The translations under genes were made by a program, and so were the position numbers. 64,000 nucleotides of DNA, from positions 44,852 through 108,851 of the forward strand of contig CAJNYU010000012.1 in the NCBI GenBank assembly GCA_905331475.1. The letters are read 5' to 3'. The notes beneath the pieces are model-generated. The model had not been told where the DNA came from and searched no databases. It saw nothing but the letters and a program-made list of their open reading frames with translations. Origin of the DNA: Rotaria socialis. Its lineage: Eukaryota; Rotifera; Eurotatoria; Philodinida; Philodinidae. Shown here one piece after another: positions 41,850 to 53,840 of this stretch. Numbering within the stretch: the first letter of the stretch is position 1; each line of letters begins with the position of its first letter.

Positions 41850-42476
41850 ATGTGGTTTATGTATGCACTATCATGGATAGCATTTATTATAATTGCTATA
41901 TGTTTAACGATCTCAGTGGCGGCCGGAATGTATTATGTTGCTGAACTTATTGAAGAATATACCACTGTTGCTAAACGCTTCATTCATTTTATTCTTATAA
42001 CTGTTACAGTGCTGAATATTCTTCTTCTTGTATTAGAAACACAATTTACATGGACACTATGTTCCATTGGAGTTCTATCAAATATAATGTATTTTTTTAT
42101 TCTGGGAGATTTTCCATTTATTGGTTTTCTATCACCAGCATTTCTATTTTCTATGGTTCTATTAATTATCCACCATTATTTTGCATTTTCATTTTTTAAT
42201 AACTACTATTATCCGTTTCCTGAAATTCTTGCTTATTTCACAATTTTCGTTTGGATCGTCCCATTTTGTTTCGTATTATCTTTATCAGCTAACGATTATG
42301 TACTACCACAATATGCTGACACACAACGTGATCGTTATAACGATGATACAATTATTAATAGTGGCGGTGATGTTGTTACGAATTATTTTAAGAAACGAGC
42401 AAAAAAAGTTGGACTTTTGGCATTCATGCGTTCAGTTCAAGAATCAATTTTACCAACGAGAAATAAAAAATTCTAA
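41850..42476 (+). CDS. TEX261: TEX261/SVP26 family ER-Golgi membrane protein
   Basis: Homologue of yeast Svp26/Erv26, a cargo adaptor for COPII export and Golgi localisation of membrane glycosyltransferases; that function is known for the family. The single exon encodes 208 residues, close to the family length of about 196-230. The start MWFMYALSWIAFIIIAICLTISVAAGMYYVAELIEEYT is the family's conserved N-terminus, which fixes the ATG. Several hydrophobic spans follow. Other conserved pieces are YYPFPEILAYFTIFVWIVPF and the tail VTNYFKKRAKK...ESILPTRNK. The cytosolic C-terminus is basic. Confidence 0.92.
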   Translation: MWFMYALSWIAFIIIAICLTISVAAGMYYVAELIEEYTTVAKRFIHFILITVTVLNILLLVLETQFTWTLCSIGVLSNIMYFFILGDFPFIGFLSPAFLFSMVLLIIHHYFAFSFFNNYYYPFPEILAYFTIFVWIVPFCFVLSLSANDYVLPQYADTQRDRYNDDTIINSGGDVVTNYFKKRAKKVGLLAFMRSVQESILPTRNKKF

Positions 42477-42716
42477 TCGTTACAACTAAAACTATCTAAG
42501 ACAAATAAAATAGGATAATCTGTGATGTGCGTCGTCGTTTTGTGTGTGTATATGTTTGTAGTGAATCATTCAACTACGTTTGTTTTTGTTTAACTGTAAA
42601 ACAGACCCTTTTCGCACTGAAATAATTTTTGTTTTCTAGATATCTGAAAATTTTTGATAGTAGAACTTAACATCATGCAAAAATAATATCTTGTTTTGAA
42701 ATTATCGGATGATATA

Positions 42717-42840
42717 GCTCCTAGTCGAACTTTTTTATTGATACGCTTGTCAAGACTTAAGCTCAAGATGGGTCCATAGTTCTTGATTTTCTTGATCAAG
42801 AATTGCAAGCGCTTGCAAAAAAAAAGTTCGACTAGGGAGT
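42717..42840. mobile_element. 124-bp MITE with TA duplication
   Basis: The ends GCTCCTAGTCGAACTTTTTT and AAAAAGTTCGACTAGGGAGT are inverted with a one-base indel. TA flanks both sides (42715-42716 and 42841-42842), which fits the Tc1/mariner group. No coding capacity. Confidence 0.7.
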
Positions 42841-42999
42841 TATGAGTAATAATATATTCAATGCAGAGAGTACTGCTACTGCTTGCGACTAGAAAAATGT
42901 TTACCTATTTCACGTACGCACCGAGTCGATTATATAACTAGAGATGCTAAATACAGGCTCATCAAGATTTTGCTTTTCTAGATTTAAGAAAAAAAAATA

Positions 43000-44659
43000 A
43001 TGTTATTTATTTTTTATGCAATATTGATTGTACAATGTGCCAGTGGTATTAATGCAAAATGGGCAGTTGATGTTGATTCGTCCATTGTCGACGAAATCCA
43101 AAGCAATCCATCAACTGGTTATTTGATAAAATTTCATGCCCCATGGTTTGTTTTGAGTTTCTGTGAAAAGGAAAAGAAAATTGTTATCTATTTTATTTAG
43201 GTGCGGACATTGTCGACATTTTGAACCTGTTTATGAAGAAATTGCTAAAGAAGTCAACGAATTGTCGGCAACTGTTGATGAATTTAAAAATATTCGTATT
43301 GTACGCATTGATGCAACTATCTATTCGGACGCTGCTAATCATTATGATATACGTGGTTTTCCGACAGTTAAATTTATTCGTGGCTCACAAATAATTTCGT
43401 ATGAAAATGAACGAACAAAATCAGCGGTACTCAAATTTTTAAAACGCGTCAATGGACCATCATTAAGATGGATATCATCGGTTGATAAATTTAATGAAAT
43501 ACGCAATGAACATGACGTTTTCTTTTTACTTGTGACAACAACAATGGTATCTGAAGATGATCAACTAGTAAAAGAATATAATAATATTATTAATCGTTAT
43601 CTAAGTCAAGCTTATTTCTATGCAACAAATGAATCAATTGTTCAAGAAACATTTTTTTCGAATTATAAATCCGATGATGAATCACAAATATTTGCTGTTA
43701 AAAATGAAGGAGTTTATTTATATAAACCCGATGATTATAATAATAGTATAGAAGACTTTATTGTCAAAGAAAAGGTGGCTACCTTCCCACAAGTTGCTGC
43801 CGGAAATATGTATGATTTAGTTTTAACAAAGAAAATAATTGTTATCTATGGATTTGATGAATCACCAGAAGCTACTAGTTCAAATCAAAAAAAGTAAGAA
43901 AAAGAAAACTGTTCGCTCATAAAGTGCCGCGACCGTTTGAGTTAGGAAAGAGAGAAAATTATTATGAGTATTCCAGGGCAATATTCGCATGTAGAATAAA
44001 ATCTCGAATTCTTTTAGTAGTGAACTCAAATCTCGAATTCATAACTATTTGATTAATCATATTCCCGTCATTCATCAAACATTCCAATTTGCATGGTCGA
44101 ATGATCTTGATTTACTTAGTAATATTGGTATGTTAAACTCTTTTTTTCTTTCAAATTAGATTTTTTAAATTTAAACTTTTTTTTCCTAGCTGTATGGGCA
44201 GTCGAAGGACCACTTTTATTTCTCTATGATAGTGTGCAGCGTAAATATGGTATGCATCCTTTGTCATCTACGGATGGTAAAACGATTGACGTAGAGTCGA
44301 TTCTTGATTATGTGCTTTTGAATCATACACAAATTATCAGTCAAACAGGTAATACATTGGCAAAACGTTTATTTCGTCCATTTTGGGAATTATCTCGAAC
44401 GCTGATGGCTATGTTTACTGAATCGCCATTTCTCTCAATGCTTATTATTGGACTTCCAGCATCGGTTTTGTCAATTGTATGCTATTGTCTATGTTGTTTG
44501 CCGAATGAAACGATGAATGATCCAGATTATTCCTATGAAATAATAACAGATGATCAAAATATTGGACAAAATGAAGAGGAAGATGATGACGATGCGTCAT
44601 CGCCGCCAGTAACGCCCGACGACAATCAGAAAGCAGTCACAGACAAAAAAGACGATTAG
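43000..44659 (+). CDS. TMX3: TMX3-like transmembrane thioredoxin-domain protein
   Basis: ER membrane protein-disulfide oxidoreductase. Four exons (43000-43145, 43201-43893, 44018-44127, 44190-44659) close in frame to 472 residues; human TMX3 is of similar size. A signal peptide (MLFIFYAILIVQCASGINA) starts it. The intron falls inside the active-site Trp codon, giving the redox motif WCGHC at 49-53. The cis-Pro loop reads GFPTVKF. Two further thioredoxin-like regions follow, then a single membrane span (about 397-420, FLSMLIIGLPASVLSIVCYC). The cytosolic tail is acidic and ends DKKDD, close to the lysine-based ER retrieval signal of TMX3. Confidence 0.9.
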
Positions 44660-45170
44660 AGCATTTCTTTCAAATACGAATAAATATTTTTTACTGTACT
44701 ACATATCGTTAATTGTGAAAAGCTATAGGACAACAATTTTTTTTTGTTTTTTTAATGATACGGAAAAATTCCAAATTTTTATTTGGTAAATAAAATAAAA
44801 ATCATAGAATAAATATATATTAAATTTACCAAAATATGCGTACTACCTACTATTTATTAGGGCCATATTGATCGGTTCATACAGCTGATGTGCGAGTTTA
44901 CATAGCGGTGAGTGCTCTTGACTTTCATATGTCATCTACGTGCAACAAAGAAACATGACAAGTAGTTTAGCGATACCCTTTCCTATCGCAGCCACCTAAC
45001 TTGAACCTTTTATGGGATTAACATGAAAGAACATTCTCAAGTCACTGGCACCTGTCAATCGTTGTATTGCAGAATACCCTAATTTAGTACAGATCAATGA
45101 TAATAGATTTCTGTAAATACGTCAGTGCTAAATTTTTTTCAGAATGAAAAAGTCTCTTCAGTTCAGTAGT
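44660..45170. other. Intergenic region
   Basis: No gene or repeat recognised downstream of the TMX3-like gene. Confidence 0.4.
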
Positions 45171-45317
45171 GTCAAACTTGAAACTTGAATTCAGTTGAAA
45201 ATAGAAAATTTCAATTTTCAACTCATAGCGATATATGTGTGAGTCACGATTCTTCAGAATGCTATTGGTCTAAAAGTTGAATTCAAGTTTCAACTGAATT
45301 CAAGTTTCAAGTTTGAC
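45171..45317. mobile_element. 147-bp MITE with perfect 30-bp inverted ends
   Basis: The first 30 bp (starting GTCAAACTTGAAACTTGAAT) and the last 30 bp (ending GTTTCAAGTTTGAC) are exact reverse complements. No clear target duplication, no coding capacity. Confidence 0.75.
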
Positions 45318-46221
45318 ATATGTGCTTCAGTCTTACAAAAATCTGATTAACCTAAAAGGATTTAGAAACAGTAAAATTTCTTTTGCTCTTCCCTTAACGT
45401 TTTGATCTTTAGACTGCTAATTAAGATGATCTCCGATAATTATTCAATTTATAAATACCTTCATTTCCAATAAAATAGACCATCGCCGTCATTCTGATAC
45501 TTTCATTTGGCTTTTCAACTACGCTAACTTACATGACCATTATGGTTATTCATCTTTTCAAAAAATCGGATCTATGTCATAATGATGATCTTTATTTAGA
45601 AAATGAATGTAATTTACCTTCTCCTTAACTAATATTTTATTTTGAATATCTCTCGGTGCAACCTTTGAAAACCCAAATCACATAGATTGGCCATGAACTA
45701 AATGCACAGACAAGAGAGAGAGAGAGAAAAAAAAGGATATACACATTTGTGTTGAGATTATAACAAAAGAATAAAAAAAAAGACCGACGAGTTCTGTCTC
45801 GTACGTGATAATGTTCAAGGTGGGGAAAATACATAATGCAATAAAAAATATGATGTAGCCTTCAAAGAAATGAAAAAAAACGAAATGTGTTAAATCACAC
45901 ATTTGGCATTGATAAATTTACTATTATTATGACGTATATCATTGACGTGCTGGCAATTCGCTTGTTTGTAAAACAAGTACATACGTGCGTATAATGGTTT
46001 AATTTTGAAGGGTGTTTAAAGCAATGTGACATTTTCTCGCATGTATATTAAAATGTCGAGCTAACAGGGAGATGAATTTAAATAGTGACGACAAACTCAC
46101 AAAAACTTCATCTTCTCACTGTTTAGTCGATTTAGAAAACTTACACATAATAACATCGTTATTTCAATAGCCCGGTGTTCGATCAGTTTTTTATAACTAT
46201 AACAATACAAAGTCGAGAGAA
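45318..46221. other. Intergenic region upstream of EGF gene
   Basis: AT-rich with a short AG microsatellite near 45713. It presumably includes the EGF-gene promoter. Confidence 0.4.
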
Positions 46222-48948
46222 ATGAATCGATTATTAATTGTCGCTGTTGTTTATCTCGCTATACAAGTGACACTTGCTGATGTGAACTCAAAACGTAAGT
46301 TTTTGAAAAAAGAAAGAAAACTTCTTTTGAATTATTTAATAAAGGACCAGAATGTCGCGATCTTGTTGGCGATATTTCAAATTGTTCACGATTTGTTCGT
46401 TGTTTTCGTAATGTACGAGTTTTATTTACATGTACTAGTGGCACACTCTATTCACCGAAATCAAAAAGTTGTGTCGATAAGAGTTTAGTTAACGATTGTG
46501 ATGATCCAAAAGAACGAGTTGGTAAGTTATGAATAAAACAACAAGACAAAAAGTATCTATAACGAATTTTGTTTATTTGTTTCAGAAGTATCTATTCAAC
46601 ACGATGTTAATGTAACTGACGATGAATATCCAACCATTGAAGCAGATGTAAATGCACTTGAAATACTATCAGAAAAAGACGTAGCATCCAAAGATATAGC
46701 TGCTCGCTCACAAAAAGGATTCGGTTGTGGATCATATTGTAAAAATCAAGGTCAATGTGTTATTGTCTCTCAAACAGTTAGTTGCGAATGTCCAACTGGT
46801 TATAGTGGCGTTCAATGTCAAGTAGCACGTAAGATCAAATGAAATCAATCTTCTACGAAATTATTCTTCTCATCTTCTATTTCAAATAAAGAGTTTCTTA
46901 TATCTACACGAGAAGGATGTAATCCAAATCCATGTGATAATGGTGGAATTTGTACAGAAATCTTTCCGAATACGATTAATTGTACTTGTCTACCGGGATT
47001 TGTTGGATCTCTATGTAGTTATCCTGGTAATACTTGACAATTCGTATTATCGAGCGAGACATAGCCTGTTTTAAAATGATCAAAGTTTTTCAGATGTTAC
47101 GACTACAATTTCGCCTAATCAACCATGCTCAGTAAATCCTTGTGTCAACGGAGGCGCTTGTTTAAATGTACCTGGCGGAGGCTTTCGTTGCGTCTGTCGA
47201 ACAGGCTATACAGGAATCTTATGTGATATTTCAGGTAGTTTACGTTTGAGAGAAATAGAAATTGAGACATCACTTGTGTATAATTCCTTTTTCAAAGATA
47301 TTTCAACGAATCCATGTTGTGGTATGAGTAATCCTTGTTTCATTATTCGGGAAAACACTTATACATGAATAGTAATTAATTGACTATCAATGACAATCTA
47401 TAGGCGGTCTCATTATTAGTTATTGTCAAAACTAATACGGGTATTAAAACTAGAGTTAGAAATTAATATTTTAGCTGTAGATTTTATTGATTCTTTCGTT
47501 TAAAGATAATAATTTATCGTTTGTGTTGTAGCTGTCGTTCTTGCTCCAGCAGCACCAAATCAATGTCAACCAAATCCATGGTAAAGAAATTTCCTATTGA
47601 ATATTTTTTTCTTATATATGCTTATTTCTTTAGTCAAAATGGTGGTACTTGTTATCTTCGACCTGGTTCATTTGGCTGTTCATGTCCCGTTGGTTTCAGT
47701 GGTGTATGCTGTGAAATTAATTTAGTTGCTACAAACCCATGCTATACAAATCCATGTGTCAACGGCGGAACATGTCAAGTAGCAGGACCTAACCTTTTCC
47801 GATGTGTATGCCCAACAGGTTACAATGGTCTTCGTTGTGAAATACGTGTCTGTGACCCAAATCCATGTTTATACGGAGGTATCTGTCTCGTCATTGGTAA
47901 CAATTTTCAATGTCAATGTCCACCACAATACACCGGACCTACATGCGGTATTTTGGTTCCACCACCAAATCCATGCATTTCTCAACCATGTCTTAATGGA
48001 GGTACATGTACACCAACAGGTCCAACAAGTAAGACGAAACTCTATGAGAAATTGCGAAGAAAAGTAATTTTTCTTCTTCTTTTTTTCCTCTAGCATATGT
48101 TTGCTCGTGTACACCAAGTTATTATGGTCCATGTTGTGAACTTCGTAACTATTGTATACCTAACCCATGGTAATAATATTTTGATGGAGGAAAAAAATGA
48201 CAGGATTTTTTTTCTAGTTACAACGGTGGTTCATGTGTTGCAACAACAACTGGCTATCTCTGTCAATGCTCATTCCCCTTTACAGGTAGCAACTGTGAAG
48301 CCTTAATTACTACACCAATGCCTCGACCTGTCTGTGCCTGTGTTATTTGCCCATGCCCAACACCCGTTGTTACAGTAGTCAATCCATGTCTTCCTAATCC
48401 ATGTCAAAATAATGGTGGCTGTGCTGTTCAACAAAACTTAGCTCGATGCTATTGTCCAACTAGTTTCACTGGTTATTATTGTCAATTCGGTATGATGAAT
48501 ATACATTTAGGCAAACAGAAAAGTAAATATTTTCTTTCTCGTAATTAGCACGAAAACGTGCCATGAGCAATGCCCCGTGTGCTAATGTAACATGTATGAA
48601 TGGCGGTGAATGTTTTGTTAATGAAAATGGCCCACAATGTACATGTCCAAAACCATACTATGGCAAAGAATGTGAACAGAGTAAGTTTTTCGCAAGATTC
48701 TATTAGACACAATAACAATCTCTTGTTTAGTGAACCGACCACGAACATGTTTACCAAGTCCATGTGGTCAAAATGGTCAATGTATTGGAACAGCCGACGG
48801 TTATAAATGTCTCTGTAAAAATGATACAACAGGTGTACTCTGTGAACAAAAATTAATGCCAAAAAATTACCGTTGGTGCCCAATTGATTGTCAACCAGAT
48901 ACCACCTGTGTCTACGAAGGCAATACGCCTAAATGTCGTGCTCTTTAA
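46222..48948 (+). CDS. Secreted protein with chitin-binding type 2 domain and 11 EGF repeats
   Basis: Probable extracellular matrix or cuticle/lorica-associated protein. Twelve exons (46222-46294, 46345-46521, 46586-46828, 46892-47026, 47094-47234, 47298-47321, 47532-47580, 47634-48028, 48094-48169, 48218-48489, 48549-48680, 48731-48948) close in frame to 644 residues. A signal peptide (MNRLLIVAVVYLAIQVTLA) is followed by one peritrophin-A/CBM14 domain with six Cys (ECRDLVG...CSRFVRC...CTSG...CVD...DC). Eleven EGF modules follow, with signatures such as NPCDNGG, NPCVNGG, QPCLNGG and NPCQNNGG. Most introns are phase 1, the shuffling-compatible phase. No membrane span. Exon 6 is only 24 nt and is the weakest part of the model. 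Confidence 0.85.
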
Positions 48949-50516
48949 GTTGAAATAATTTTATTTGAATCGTGCCTTTTTATTCTTGTTTTATTTTGAC
49001 ATTATCTATTAATATTTTATTGTTTAATTTTTTGCTCTCTCTCTCTCTCTCGTTATTATTTATGCGTAATTATTTATCAGTTTTATCTTATCGTCTACTA
49101 AATTATTTATGTCATTCTTTTACCGTTTAGAGTATTTTTTCAAACATAATTGTACAGAAAAGAAGCCAGAGTTAGTAATGTTATACATGGATTAGTTTTT
49201 GTAGAAATATTGTAACGTGTAGAGGATTATTGTTGTTGAGTTTGTTTTACTATTATTTAATAAAATACATACCGTTATCATTATAAAAGCAATTATTTAT
49301 TAATGGAATTAATAAAAATTTGGAAGTTATTCAATTCATAATTAATCAAGGGGGAAGTAACTGATTTCATGATTTCAAATGATTTCGCTGAATTCAAATA
49401 TAAGTTTTAGCGAAGAAAACTATAGAATGAAAAAGAAAAAGAAAAAATACGCGATATTACAAAATTATTTTGTAGTTATTTGAAAAAATGTTAAAAATAA
49501 GAACTTTTGACAATTTCTAACGATTGAGTATCGCTTGACAATAGGGATCGAAATCAGCAAGAAAATCTTGATTCGATTCGCTGCATACAGAAAAAAAAAG
49601 AATTCATTCATTTTCATGAAAAAAATTATCTAGCTCGTACATCAAATTCTACTCCAGTTTCCGTGTGTTGTAATAAGAAATTCATTGATCTAGAGAAATT
49701 CAGAAACTTCAAAGAGAATCCACTATGTATATGAGGACTTCAGTTGTATGGAAGGAGTTATTTTTTCCTTATCGATCAAACGATGCATTATTTTCTGAAC
49801 TTGCACAATTAGCTTTACCATACTTACCATCTATTTGGAAGAAGAGTCAGATGTTACGAACAGGATTATACTAACTTCTAATTCCCGTCAAACTCTAACT
49901 CAATTATCAGACCTGCACTACAGTAATTGAGGCTAAGCTTAGTCCGATCAGTTTCGTAACTTTTCTACAAGGAAACTGCGGTATTAAGATTTTTCTTAAG
50001 TTTGCCCAATTTACTTTTCATGCGGATTAGCAAAGTGGAATATATAGCGAAGCCATGAGCTGTTTGATAATTCAATTCGGTATATCAATGGTTCGGTAGA
50101 AAAGAGGCGATTTCTTCTAAACACTTCATAGCTGGTTCTATTTTTAAGGCATAAATAACATTTTTACTTTTGAGTCCTACTAGAAATACCCATTATTTTT
50201 CGTCATTGTCGCACATTGTAGATTAATACTTTTGAAGAAACATTCAGAAGATATACAAATATCCTGGTCAATAAGAGAATGATAAGGTTTCAAATTGAAT
50301 TTCGTGGTTTCTTTTTAGGATCTCCTGAAAATTCACATTCCTTCTTGTATTTTGGATAGAAGTTAATAGGTAAATTTGTATCGTTAACTCATGTCTCTTC
50401 CAAATCAATCTAAAGAAGATAAGAGTTTTTCCAAGCTTATTTCAATCTGTGAGTTAATTTTCAAAGTTGCAACTGTATAACCTTTTGCTATCCATATAAC
50501 CCACATATGATTGTAC
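48949..50516. other. Intergenic region
   Basis: 3' flank of the EGF gene with a CT microsatellite at about 49036-49051. No gene recognised. Confidence 0.4.
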
Positions 50517-50567
50517 AGGGTGTGGATGTTTGTTGGTAAAAATGCTCATCGCACCCACAACCACACG
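50517..50567. repeat. Telomere-like hairpin
   Basis: AGGGTGTGGATGTTTG faces GCACCCACAACCACACG across a spacer of about 18 bp. Confidence 0.55.
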
Positions 50568-51289
50568 TTTCTTCAACACTAATCCATAGCATGCTTTAGG
50601 ACAATACATTTATTTTGTTTGGAACGTTCGTCTTTACTAAAATACATGCTAACGTGCAGCAAAAGACTAGATCGATCATAAACAATGCATCACACTCTTA
50701 TCTTCGTAGAAGAATTAATGTGATTTCACGAATAATAAACCCTGTCGTAATGGAAGATATTTATATTCAACGAAGCACGAAGAAAAAGAAATCCAGCACT
50801 TTCTTCTATCTTTTCCAACTACGTGATACGATGTACCGAACGAAACGGTCGATAGAAGAAAGGAAGAAACAATCAGCTACTTTGGTTTCTCTTCTCCTCA
50901 ATAACTACGTAACATTATTTATCGAAAGCAAAGATGGGAAAGACGATGCTGACGGTTATAAAATTCCCTTCTTCGTTAAATCAATAAAAGTTAAATGGTA
51001 CGAGTGAAATTATGAGCGATCAGAAGTATAGAGAGCGTAAGCGATAAAACAACAAAGGATAGAAAAGACTTGCAAAAGCATGACGTATCTTTGATCGATA
51101 TAGAAAAAAGGCATCACCCTTATTCGCTAAATAAAGGTCACCTTGAATAAAATTAGATATACGAAAAAAGAGAAAAGATCACATTGAAATGCTTTTATTC
51201 AATCAAAATTTGATGTGGATTCATATTTTCCAATCGGAAGATGTAATCATGTTCTGTATATAAAGTGTAGCTAATTGAAATCAGCATCG
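50568..51289. other. Intergenic region with an unassigned ORF
   Basis: A 130-codon forward ORF (50615-51007) is basic and Lys/Ser/Arg-rich but shows no domain, signal or spliced partner. It is not called as a gene. Confidence 0.3.
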
Positions 51290-51475
51290 GTGCATCAGTG
51301 CTTCACTGAACACCGATATCAGTGTAGTCAGTGGTCAGTGAAGGCCTGTGCCTCAGTGAGTAGCAGTGCATCAGTGTTTTCGGTGTCAGTTTAGACCGAG
51401 CGACAGTGTTGTCAGTGCAGTGTAGTCAGTTCTCAGTGCTCAGTATATCGGTGCTGGCAGTCATCAGTAAACTGA
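51290..51475. repeat. CAGTG pentamer-rich low-complexity repeat
   Basis: About 18 scattered copies of CAGTG/TCAGTG in 185 bp, separated by a few variable bases (for example GTGGTCAGTGAAGG, CAGTGCAGTGTAGTCAGT). A degenerate tandem repeat without coding capacity. Confidence 0.7.
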
Positions 51476-51532
51476 AACTGCACATCCCTAAGAACACGAT
51501 ACCTACTACCCACATAAAATCGAGCCTGATTG

Positions 51533-51589
51533 CTCATGAGGGTGTGGGTGTGGGGTGCCTCTTCTTTTCTTATACCCACACCCATGAGC
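51533..51589. repeat. Telomere-like hairpin
   Basis: CTCATGAGGGTGTGGGT faces ACCCACACCCATGAG with about 25 bp between arms. The clearest stem of this family, including a shared ATGAG/CTCAT outer extension. Confidence 0.7.
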
Positions 51590-53840
51590 CAGTCGACATA
51601 ATCTATGTGCAGACTAGAAGCCACCTCTACAAATCGACCGATCTACCAATTTTTCATATACCGTTGCGTCATTATACTTGTTGCAGTGAAGTTAACAGAA
51701 GCGAAATTGGAAGCTGATATCTTCGTATCTATCTCATTGTACATCCTAAGTTCTCAAAATGTTTGTGTGTACATTGGTAGAGAAAAGAAAATTCTGAAAA
51801 TTTTTACATGACCATTAAAAATTTGACAGGAGACCCAGAAATTTTCCTGGATTTTAATCTGTTCCGCAGCACATACCGATAACGATTATGCCTAGTGATT
51901 TCAGCTTGATTTCGGCTATTGAAATCAGTTACATCCACCTTGTAATTAATAGAACTTCAAATTTTCTACAATATTTCTCGCTAGAAAAAATTTTCATATA
52001 CTGCTAAATATACCCTAAGCAAACATTTTTTAATAGAATCTTAATAGACATGGTAACTCTAGAATAGCATGTAAAAAGTAATTATATACCTTAATAGAGC
52101 TTTATTGTCTCTATCATTCGACATAGCTTTACCCTCTCGCATAATTATGTTTTGATGAAAAAAGTAAATATTAAATCGGTAAATTTTCCGATAGACTTAA
52201 ATGACTGCGCTATTTCAAGCATCTCTTTACTTTTTTTTCCTATTTCAAACTCTATCAGGAATGCTAAATATACTTTCTTTTTGTAAAGAAAATTCCATAC
52301 CGACCAACGCAACAATGTGAGTACCGTATTAGTAGTTGATTTATTTCTAATTTAGTACATGTAAATTAACACATAGATATATGTAGGTTCAGACAAAAAG
52401 AACAAATCGACTATATCTTTCTTTTTCCATAGTCACATAATTGTAGACACGCTCTCAAGTTCAATTTGCGTTCAGATCATTACTATTAATACTCTAGAAA
52501 TATGTGAACGCATTCCATTAAAAAATTCTTTGCAGCATTTCCATTATTAGATACCTAGCCTGCACGAGCTAATAAAAAATGCTCGATTTATATTATAATA
52601 AAGTGGTAAAAATAGATTTTTTTTCTGTTTAAAATGCAAACAAAATGTCAACAAGCCAAGCGGAAACGAAACACCGTTCATGTGAATGCACGCACATGCA
52701 AATAAAATCAACTGAGTGCTCACTCTTTTTTCCAAGGTCTGATAGCATGGAATGAGTAATCCCTCCATGCTCATGATTTCTTGCATTCGCATTTATTTTC
52801 CGTTCATTTTTCTTTTTCTTACTCTATCAATCAATCTATACAACAAAAAGAAAAATACACATACAATTGCAGATACTCTCTCAAACATACCAACAAAATC
52901 TATGACATAGCTTGTCCGCTTTCTTTTTTTCTCAGTTCTTTCTTTTTTCCAGTCCTACTATTCACGGCTGTGCGGCAAGGGTTCACATCAAGGATATTGC
53001 GTGAACGAACAATGATAGGACTGGTTTCACGTCAACATGGGACTTTCTCGAAAAAAATGACAGGAAAGGAAAAAGAAGAGGAAGAAGAAGATCGACTACT
53101 GCCATAAGATCCATTGAATAAAAGGAGAACAGGAAGCTCACGTAATTGGTATCGTCATTACGCTGCCGACAGAAACACTCATACACTCGCGCATTTTCAT
53201 ATACATTGCACGCACTTCGATGTGCATGCTAGACGATGATGAGTGTAGACCGTCCTATCTGTTTGTGTTAGCTCGTTGTCGTCTATCTTTACCAAACGTC
53301 ACGATGGCACGCGTAACACTTCAACAGTACGTTTCCATTATTAGAGCGGCGCTTTGTTACGACTCATTATGCCTTATACTGAATTCTACTGACTACAAAA
53401 GAAGAAAAACTATAAAGACACAATTACCATATATTTTTCCGTAAGAATATTTCTATAATCTCTTTCTCTTTAGAAACGATAACTTTAGAATTTTTTATAA
53501 GAATAAATCTAGTATAGGATTTCTGAGTGAATGCACTCGAAAGAATCTATTGATCAATGTCATACTCGATTAAAGGAAGTTGTCACAGAAAAAAAAAACG
53601 CCTGTTATGTATTGAACCCTTGACGTTAAATAGCCTATAGAATCATCTATTGTTATATAGGAAAACAGATGCAGGCAATAGAAAAAGCATGTCTCATTTC
53701 TTTCTTTTATCTTCTTAGTTTCTATATCTATGGGCGCTGTTAAATGTTCTTCATTGTAAATAGAATCTGATGGTTATCAAATTCTGTTGGAAATATCGAC
53801 GTAGAAAAAGAAAACAAAAACTTGTGTAAGATAAAGTGAA
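51590..53840. other. Intergenic region
   Basis: About 2.25 kb, no recognised gene or repeat; small ORFs lack coding character. The last few hundred bases probably hold the promoter of the DUF229 gene. Confidence 0.4.

Noticed and set aside
36960-49051. GA/CT microsatellites (36960, 38543, 45713, 49036)
   Set aside because: Short simple repeats typical of intergenic DNA; no indication of function.
50615-51007. 130-codon ORF
   Set aside because: No domain, signal peptide or conserved motif. Lys/Ser-rich composition alone does not support a gene.
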